Shown here one piece after another: positions 55,700 through 64,000 of a DNA stretch of 64,000 nucleotides (position 1 is its first letter; every line of letters begins with the position of its first letter). The translations under genes and the position numbers were made by a program. A model generated the notes under the pieces. The model was not told the DNA's origin and did not search any database. It saw only the letters and a program-made list of their open reading frames with translations. The stretch spans positions 3,110,946 through 3,174,945 of the forward strand of contig JALIGW010000062.1 in assembly GCA_023053685.1 (NCBI GenBank). Reading direction: 5' to 3'. This DNA comes from Diadophis punctatus similis (Eukaryota > Chordata > Lepidosauria > Squamata > Dipsadidae).

Positions 55700-58600
55700 A
55701 AAAGTGATGGTTTTGGGTTGATTTGAGTCCAAAGGAGAATGCTATGTTATACCTTGGACTAGCTCTTCAGGGAAAGCTCGAATTTGAAAATGAAGCGAAA
55801 ATTCGGCTTTCTAGATCGTGCGGAACAGGAATGTGTGTTTCTTTTTCATTTCTCAGCTCTTTGTCAAAAGTGATGTTTTTGGGCTGAATAGAGTCCTAGG
55901 GCGACTGCTGTGTTACACCTTGGGCTAGCTCTTTAGGGAAAGCTTGGAATCGAAAATCAACCTAGAATTCGGCTTTCCAGCCCGTGGGGAACAGGAATAT
56001 ACCATTTCTGAGCTCTGTCAAAAGTGATGTTTTTGGGCTGAATTGAGTCCTAAAGCCAATGCAGGGTTAAACCTTGGGCTAGCTCTTCAGGAAAAGCTCG
56101 GATTTGAAAATGTAAGAATTCGGCTTTCTACACCGTGAGGAACAGGAATATTTGTTTCTTTTTCATTTCTGACGTCTTTGTCAAAAGTGATGTTTTTGGG
56201 CTTATTTGAGTCCTAAGGTGAATGCTGTGTTAAACCTTGGGCTAGCTCTTTAGGGAAAGGTTGGAATCGAAAATCGACCTAGAAATCGGCTTTCCAGCCC
56301 GTGGGGAACAGGAATATGTGTTTCTTTTACATTTCTGAGGTTTTTCTGAAAAGTGATCTTTTTCGCTGAATTGAGTCCGAATTGTGTGTTAAACCTTGGG
56401 CTAGCTCTTCAGGGAAAGCTCAGATATGAAAATCAAGCGGGAATTCGGCTTTCCTGGACATGCGAACAGGAATATAAGTTTCTTTTTCATTTCTGAGCTC
56501 TCTGTCAAAAGTGATGTTTTTGCGCTGAATTGAGTTTTACGGCGAATGCTGTGTTAGACCTTAGGCCAGCTGTTCAGGAAAAGCTCGGATTTGAAAATCA
56601 AGCGAGAATTCGGCTTTCCTGGACATGGGGAAAAGGAATATGTGTTTCTTTTTAATTTCTGAGGTGTTTGTCAAAAGTGATGTTTTTGGGCTGAATGGAG
56701 TCCGAAGGCAAATTGTTTGTTAAACCTTGGGCTAGCTGTTCAGGAAAACCTCGGAATGGAAAATGTAAGAATTCGGCTTTCTACACCGTGAGGAACAGGA
56801 ATATTTGTTTCTTTTTCATTTCTGACGTCTTTGTCAAAAGTGATGTTTTTGGGCTTATTTGAGTCCTAAGGTGAATGCTGTGTTAGACCTTGGGCTAGCT
56901 CTTTAGGGAATGGTTGGAATCGAAAATCAACCTAGAAATCGGCTTTCCAGCCCGTGGGGAACAGGAATATGTGTTTCTTTTTCATTTCTGAGGTTTTTCT
57001 GAAAAGTGATCTTTTACGCTGAATTGAGTCCGAATTGTGTGTTAAACCTTGGGCTAGCTCTTCAGGAAAGCTCAGATATGAAAATCAAGCGGGAATTCGG
57101 CTTTCCTGGACATGGGGAAAAGGAATATGTTTCTTTTTCATTTCTGAGCTCTCTGTCAAAAGTGATGTTTTTGCGCTGAATTGAGTTTTACGGCGAATGC
57201 TGTGTTAGAGCTTAGGCCAGCTCTTCAGGAAAAGCTCGGATTTGAAAATCAAGCGAGAATTCGGCTTTCCTGGACATGGGAAAAGGAATATGTGTTTCTT
57301 TTTAATTTCTGAGGTGTTTGTTAAAAATGATGTTTTTGGGCTGAATTGTGTCCTAAAGCCAATGCAGGGTTAAACCTTGGGCTAGCTGTTCAGGAAAAGC
57401 TCGGAATGGAAAATATAAGAATTCGGGTTTCTACACCGTGAGGAACAGGAATATTTGTTTCTTTTTCATTTCTGACGTCTTTGTCAAAAGTGATGTTTTT
57501 GGGCTTATTTGAGTCCTAAGGTGAATCCTGTGTTAGACCTTGGGCTAGCTCTTTAGGGAAAGGTTGGAATCCAAAATCGACCTAGAAATCGGCTTTCCAG
57601 CCCGTGGGGAACAGGAATATGTGTTTCTTTTTCATTTCTGAGGTTTTTCTGAAAAGTGATCTTTTACGCTGAATTGAGTCCGAATTGTGTGTTAAACCTT
57701 GGGCTAGCTCTTCAGGGAAAGCTCAGATATGAAAATCAAGCGGGAATTCGGCTTTCTGGACATGGGGAAAAGGAATATGTTTCTTTTTCATTTCTGAGCT
57801 CTCTGTCAAAAGTGATGTTTTTGCGCTGAATTGAGTTTTACGGCGAATGCTGTGTTAGAGCTTAGGCCAGCTCTTCAGGAAAAGCTCGGATTTGAAAATC
57901 AAGCGAGAATTCGGCTTTCCTGGACATGGGGAAAAGGAATATGTGTTTCTTTTTAATTTCTGAGGTGTTTGTTAAAAATGATGTTTTTGGGCTGAATTGT
58001 GTCCTAAGCCAATGCAGGGTTAAACCTTGGGCTAGCTGTTCAGGAAAAGCTCGGAATGGAAAATATAAGAATTCGGGTTTCTACACCGTGAGGAACAGGA
58101 ATATTTGTTTCTTTTTCATTTCTGACGTCTTTGTCAAAAGTGATGTTTTTGGGCTTATTTGAGTCCTAAGGTGAATCCTGTGTTAGACCTTGGGCTAGCT
58201 CTTTAGGGAAAGGTTGGAATCCAAAATCGACCTAGAAATCGGCTTTCCAGCCCGTGGGGAACAGGAATATGTGTTTCTTTTTCATTTCTGAGGTTTTTCT
58301 GAAAAGTGATCTTTTACGCTGAATTGAGTCCGAATTGTGTGTTAAACCTTGGGCTAGCTCTTCAGGGAAAGCTCAGATATGAAAATCAAGCGGGGAATTC
58401 GGCTTTCCTGGACATGGGGAAAAGGAATATGTTTCTTTTTAATTTCTGAGGTGTTTGTCAAAAGTGATGTTTTTGGGCTGAATTGAGTCCGAAAGCAAAT
58501 TGTGTGTTAAACCTTGGGCTAGCTGTTCAGGAAAAGCTCGGAATGGAAAATGTAAGAATTCGGCTTTCTACACCGTGAGGAACAGGAATATTTGTTTCTT

Positions 58601-59481
58601 TTTCATTTCTGACGTCTTTGTCAAAAGTGATGTTTTTGGGCTTATTTGAGTCCTAAGGTGAATGCTGTGTTAGACCTTGGGCTAGCTCTTTAGGGAATGG
58701 TTGGAATCGAAAATCAACCTAGAAATCGGCTTTCCAGCCCGTGGGGAACAGGAATATGTGTTTCTTTTTCATTTCTGAGGTTTTTCTGAAAAGTGATCTT
58801 TTTCGCTGAATTGAGTCCGAATTGTGTGTTAAACCTTGGGCTAGCTCTTCAGGGAAAGCTCAGATATGAAAATCAAGCGGGAATTCGGCTTTCCTGGACA
58901 TGGGGAAAAGGAATATGTTTCTTTTTAATTTCTGAGGTGTTTGTCAAAAGTGATGTTTTTGGGCTGAATTGAGTCCGAAGGCAAATTGTGTGTTAAACCT
59001 TGGGCTAGCTGTTCAGGAAAAGCTCGGAATGGAAAATGTAAGAATTTGGCTTTCTACACCGTGAGGAACAGGAATATTTGTTTCTTTTTCATTTCTGACG
59101 TCTTTGTCAAAAGTGATGTTTTTGGGCTTATTTGAGTCCTAAGGTGAATGCTGTGTTAGACCTTGGGCTAGCTCTTTAGGGAATGGTTGGAATCGAAAAT
59201 CAACCTAGAAATCGGCTTTCCAGCCCGTGGGGAACAGGAATATGTGTTTCTTTTTCATTTCTGAGGTTTTTCTGAAAGTGATCTTTTTCGCTGAATTGAG
59301 TCCGAATTGTGTGTTAAACCTTGGGCTAGCTCTTTAGGAAAGCTCGGATATGAAAATCAAGCGGGAATTCGGCTTTCCTGGACATGCGAACAGGAATATG
59401 TTTTTCTTTTTCATTTCTGAGCTCTTTGTCAAAAGTGATGTTTTTGGGCTGAATTGAGTCCAAAGGTCATTGCTGGGTTAA
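55700..59481 (-). repeat. ~160-bp satellite, reverse block R10
   Basis: About 23 inverted monomers with internal multi-monomer repeats: a segment of about 630 bp near 57120..57750 recurs immediately after, near 57750..58370. Confidence 0.92.
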
Positions 59482-60413
59482 ATCAATTCAGCGCAAAAAA
59501 AACCACTTTTGACAAACACCTCAGAAATGAAAAGGAAACATATTTCTGTTCTCCACAGGCTGGAAAGTCGAATTCTCGCTTGATTTTCGATTCTGAGCTT
59601 TTCCTGAACAGCTAGCCCAAGGTCTAACACAGCATTCGCCTTAGGACTCAATTCAGCCTCAAAACATCACTTTTGACAAAGAACTCAGAAATGAAAAAGA
59701 AACACAAACCCCTTTTCCCCACGGCCTGGAAAGGCGAATTCTTGCTTGGTTTTCAATTCAGAGCTTTTCCTGAAAACATCAAAAACATCACTTTTGACAA
59801 AGAGCTCAGAAATGAAAAAGAAAGTCATATTCCTGTTTGCATGTCCAGGAAAGCCGAATTCCCGTTTGATTTTCATATCTGAGCTTTCCCTGAAGAGATA
59901 GCCCAAGATTTAACACACAATTCGGACTCAATTCACCGAAAAAGATGACTTTTCAGAAAAACCTCAGAAATGAAAAAGAAACACATATTCCTTTTCCCCA
60001 CGGGCTGGAAAGCCGATTTTTAGGTCGATTTTCGATTCCAACCTTTCCCTGAAGAGCTAGCCAAAGGTCTAACAGAGCATTCTCCTTAGGACTCAAATCA
60101 GCCCAAGAACATCACTTTAGACAAAGAGCTCAGAAATGAAAACGAGACACATATTCCCCATGGCCTGGAAAGCCAAATTCTCGCTTGATTTTCGATTCCG
60201 AGCTTTCCCTGAACAGCATTTCAGGGAAACATAAAGGTTTAACATAGCATTCTCCTCAGCCCAGGAACATCACTTTTGACAAAGAGCTCAGAAATGAAAA
60301 ATAAACACATATTCCTGTTCCTCACGGTCTAGAAAGCCGAATTCTTGCTTCATTTTCAAATCCGAGCTCTCCCTAAAGAGCTAGCCCAAGATTTAACCCA
60401 GGACTCAATTCAG
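59482..60413 (+). repeat. ~160-bp satellite, forward block F6
   Basis: About six forward monomers between the same two switch sequences as the other forward blocks. It carries the cagcatttcagggaaacata variant near 60215. Confidence 0.92.
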
Positions 60414-63400
60414 CTCTTTTTCAAAAGTGATGTTTTTGGGCTGAATTGTCCGAATTGTGTGTTAAACCTTGGGCTAGCTCTTCAGGGAAAGCTCAGGTAT
60501 GAAAATCAAGCGGGAATTCAGCTTTCCTGGACATGGGGAAAAGAAATATGTGTTCTTTTTCATTTCTGAGGTTTTTTCTGAAAATTGATCTTTTTCGCTG
60601 AATTGAGTCCGAATTGTGTGTGAAACCTTGGGCTAGCTCTTTAGGGAAAGCTCGGAATCGAAAATCAAGCGAGAATTCGGCTTTCCAGCCCGTGAAAAAC
60701 AGGAACGTGTTTCTTTTTCATTTCTGAGGTTTTTCTGAAATTTCTGAAAATTGATCTTTTTCGCTGAATTGAGTCCGAATTCGGCTTTCCTGGACATGGG
60801 GAACAGGAATATTTGTTTCTTTTTCATTTCTGAGCTCTTTGTCAAAAGTGATGTTTTTGGGCTGAATTCAGTCCAAAGGCGAATGCTGTGTTAGACCTTG
60901 GGCTAGCTCTTTGGGAATGGTTGGAATCGAAAATCATTTTCATTTCTGAGGTTTTTCAGAAAACTGATCTGTTTCGCTGAATTGAGTCCGAATTGTGTTT
61001 TAAACCTTGGGCTAGCTCTTCAGGAAAAGCTCGGATTTGAAAATGTAGAATTCGGCTTTCTAGACCGTGAGGAACAGGAATATTTGTTTCTTTTTCATTT
61101 CTGACGTCTTTGTCAAAAGTGATATTTTTGGGCTTATTTGAGTCCTAAGGTGAATGCTGTGTTAGACCTTGGGCTAGCTCTTTAGGGAATGGTTGGAATC
61201 AAAAATCAACCTAGAAATCGGCTTTCCAGCCGTGGGGAACAGGAATATGTGTTTCTTTTTCATTTCTGAGGTTTTCTGAAAAGTGATCTTTTTCGCTGAA
61301 TTGAGTCCGAATTGTGTGTTAAACCTTGGGCTAGCTCTTCAGGGAAAGCTCAGATATGAAAATCAAGCGGGAATTCGGCTTTCCTGGACATGGGGAAAAG
61401 GAATATGTTTCTTTTTAATTTCTGAGGTGTTTGTCAAAAGTGATGTTTTTGGGCTGAATTGAGTCCGAAGGCAAATTGTGTGTTAAACCTTGGGCTAGCT
61501 GTTCAGGAAAAGCTCGGAATGGAAAATGTAAGAATTCGGCTTTCTACACCGTGAGGAACAGGAATATTTGTTTCTTTTTCATTTCTGACGTCTTTGTCAA
61601 AAGTGATGTTTTTGGGCTTATTTGAGTCCTAAGGTGAATGCTGTGTTAGACCTTGGGCTAGCTCTTTAGGGAATGGTTGGAATCGAAAATCAACCTAGAA
61701 ATCGGCTTTCCAGCCCATGGGGAACAGGAATATGTGTTTCTTTTTCATTTCTGAGCTCTCTGTCAAAAGTGATGTTTTTGCGCTGAATTGAGTTTTACGG
61801 CGAATGCTGTGTTAGAGCTTAGGCCAGCTCTTCAGGAAAAGCTCGGATTTGAAAATCAAGCGAGAATTCGGCTTTCCTGGACATGGGGAAAAGGAATATG
61901 TGTTTCTTTTTAATTTCTGAGGTGTTTGTTAAAAATGATGTTTTTGGGCTGAATTGTGTCCTAAAGCCAATGCAGGGTTAAACCTTGGGCTAGCTGTTCA
62001 GGAAAAGCTCGGAATGGAAAATATAAGAATTCGGGTTTCTACACCGTGAGGAACAGGAATATTTGTTTCTTTTTCATTTCTGACGTCTTTGTCAAAAGTG
62101 ATGTTTTTGGGCTTATTTGAGTCCTAAGGTGAATCCTGTGTTAGACCTTGGGCTAGCTCTTTAGGGAAAGGTTGGAATCCAAAATCGACCTAGAAATCGG
62201 CTTTCCAGCCCGTGGGGAACAGGAATATGTGTTTCTTTTTCATTTCTGAGGTTTTTCTGAAAAGTGATCTTTTACGCTGAATTGAGTCCGAATTGTGTGT
62301 TAAACCTTGGGCTAGCTCTTCAGGGAAAGCTCAGATATGAAAATCAAGCGGGAATTCGGCTTTCCTGGACATGGGGAAAAGGAATATGTTTCTTTTTAAT
62401 TTCTGAGGTGTTTGTCAAAAGTGATGTTTTTGGGCTGAATTGAGTCCGAAAGCAAATTGTGTGTTAAACCTTGGGCTAGCTGTTCAGGAAAAGCTCGGAA
62501 TGGAAAATGTAAGAATTCGGCTTTCTACACCGTGAGGAACAGGAATATTTGTTTCTTTTTCATTTCTGACGTCTTTGTCAAAAGTGATGTTTTTGGGCTT
62601 ATTTGAGTCCTAAGGTGAATGCTGTGTTAGACCTTGGGCTAGCTCTTTAGGGAATGGTTGGAATCGAAAATCAACCTAGAAATCGGCTTTCCAGCCCGTG
62701 GGGAACAGGAATATGTGTTTCTTTTTCATTTCTGAGGTTTTTCTGAAAAGTGATCTTTTTCGCTGAATTGAGTCCGAATTGTGTGTTAAACCTTGGGCTA
62801 GCTCTTCAGGGAAAGCTCAGATATGAAAATCAAGCGGGAATTCGGCTTTCTGGACATGGGGAAAAGGAATATGTTTCTTTTTAATTTCTGAGGTGTTTGT
62901 CAAAAGTGATGTTTTTGGGCTGAATTGAGTCCGAAGGCAAATTGTGTGTTAAACCTTGGGCTAGCTGTTCAGGAAAAGCTCGGAATGGAAAATGTAAGAA
63001 TTTGGCTTTCTACACCGTGAGAACAGGAATATTTGTTTCTTTTTCATTTCTGACGTCTTTGTCAAAAGTGATGTTTTTGGGCTTATTTGAGTCCTAAGGT
63101 GAATGCTGTGTTAGACCTTGGGCTAGCTCTTTAGGGAATGGTTGGAATCGAAAATCAACCTAGAAATCGGCTTTCCAGCCCGTGGGGAACAGGAATATGT
63201 GTTTCTTTTTCATTTCTGAGGTTTTTCTGAAAAGTGATCTTTTTCGCTGAATTGAGTCCGAATTGTGTGTTAAACCTTGGGCTAGCTCTTTAGGGAAAGC
63301 TCGGATATGAAAATCAAGCGGGAATTCGGCTTTCCTGGACATGCGAACAGGAATATGTTTTTCTTTTTCATTTCTGAGCTCTTTGTCAAAAGTGATGTTT

Positions 63401-63440
63401 TTGGGCTGAATTGAGTCCAAAGGTCATTGCTGGGTTAAAT
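60414..63440 (-). repeat. ~160-bp satellite, reverse block R11
   Basis: About 19 inverted monomers. Its opening part matches R1 (28484 onward) and its later part matches R10, so it is a mosaic of both. It has no GGTCAA array. Confidence 0.92.
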
Positions 63441-64000
63441 CAATTCAGCGCAAAAAAAACCACTTTTGACAAACACCTCAGAAATGAAAAGGAAACATAT
63501 TTCTGTTCTCCACAGGCTGGAAAGTCGAATTCTCGCTTGATTTTCGATTCTGAGCTTTTCCTGAACAGCTAGCCCAAGGTCTAACACAGCATTCGCCTTA
63601 GGACTCAATTCAGCCTCAAAACATCACTTTTGACAAAGAACTCAGAAATGAAAAAGAAACACAAACCCCTTTTCCCCACGGCCTGGAAAGGCGAATTCTT
63701 GCTTGGTTTTCAATTCAGAGCTTTTCCTGAAAACATCAAAAACATCACTTTTGACAAAGAGCTCAGAAATGAAAAAGAAAGTCATATTCCTGTTTGCATG
63801 TCCAGGAAAGCCGAATTCCCGTTTGATTTTCATATCTGAGCTTTCCCTGAAGAGATAGCCCAAGATTTAACACACAATTCGGACTCAATTCACCGAAAAA
63901 GATGACTTTTCAGAAAAACCTCAGAAATGAAAAAGAAACACATATTCCTTTTCCCCACGGGCTGGAAAGCCGATTTTTAGGTCGATTTTCGATTCCAACC
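63441..64000 (+). repeat. ~160-bp satellite, forward block F7, cut by window edge
   Basis: Opens with the standard R-to-F switch and follows F6 nearly base for base over its visible length, so the structure 59482..63440 is starting to repeat with a period of about 3.96 kb. Confidence 0.92.

Noticed and set aside
26773..63863. Recurring 61-111-codon frames in the ~160-bp satellite (such as those starting MTKNSEMKKK)
   Set aside because: They repeat with the satellite monomer, occur on both strands and lack any recognisable domain. Conservation reflects recent amplification of the DNA.

Overview
This window is eukaryotic, non-genic, repeat-dominated DNA. It most likely comes from a squamate reptile, and a snake is my best guess. 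The evidence is a set of 5'-truncated CR1 LINE 3' ends, one nearly complete LINE of the L2 type ending in A/T-rich tandem repeats, a tRNA-derived SINE of the kind common in squamates, and several hAT-like and TA-flanked non-autonomous DNA transposons. There is no bacterial operon, no host protein-coding gene, no rRNA and no free-standing tRNA that I can support. The only substantial protein coding is the endonuclease/reverse transcriptase of the L2-like LINE near 51.5-55.1 kb, which carries a frameshift and an early stop. Family names come from recognition, not from a database search.

Left domain (1-24588): a tandem array of a base unit of about 2.72 kb. Each unit is built from diverged monomers of about 245 bp, a CpG-rich spacer, a block of short degenerate repeats and a truncated CR1. 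Units 1, 2 and 5 are complete, units 3 and 6 are cut at one identical point inside CR1, and unit 4 lacks its left part. A 4.7 kb composite insertion with 8-bp target duplications (tattaaaa) separates units 1/2 and 2/3, giving an apparent period of about 7.45 kb. Units 5 and 6 join directly and show the empty site. The insertion is itself a nest: an older repeat contains a TA-flanked transposon (with perfect palindromes and a 32-bp minisatellite) and a SINE, and a hAT MITE lies near the right end. A second hAT MITE sits in unit 4.

Transition (24589-26660): 1.57 kb of octamer arrays (AAAAATAT / AAAAAATC), then three copies of a 168-bp satellite.

Right domain (26661-64000): a satellite with monomers of about 160 bp that flips polarity at recurrent, conserved switch points. 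Embedded in it are six plus-strand arrays of GGTCAAA / GGTCAAGTTGG minisatellite, from 158 bp to about 2.9 kb (the last split by the L2 insertion). Together they form a higher-order repeat of about 8.5 kb. The minisatellite unit spells nuclear-receptor direct repeats: DR1 (AGGTCA-A-AGGTCA) and DR5 (AGGTCA-AGTTG-GGGTCA). Several hundred such sites lie in about 11 kb, and I regard this as the most unusual feature of the window. Large stop-free reading frames across these arrays are a consequence of the repeat unit and are not called as genes.
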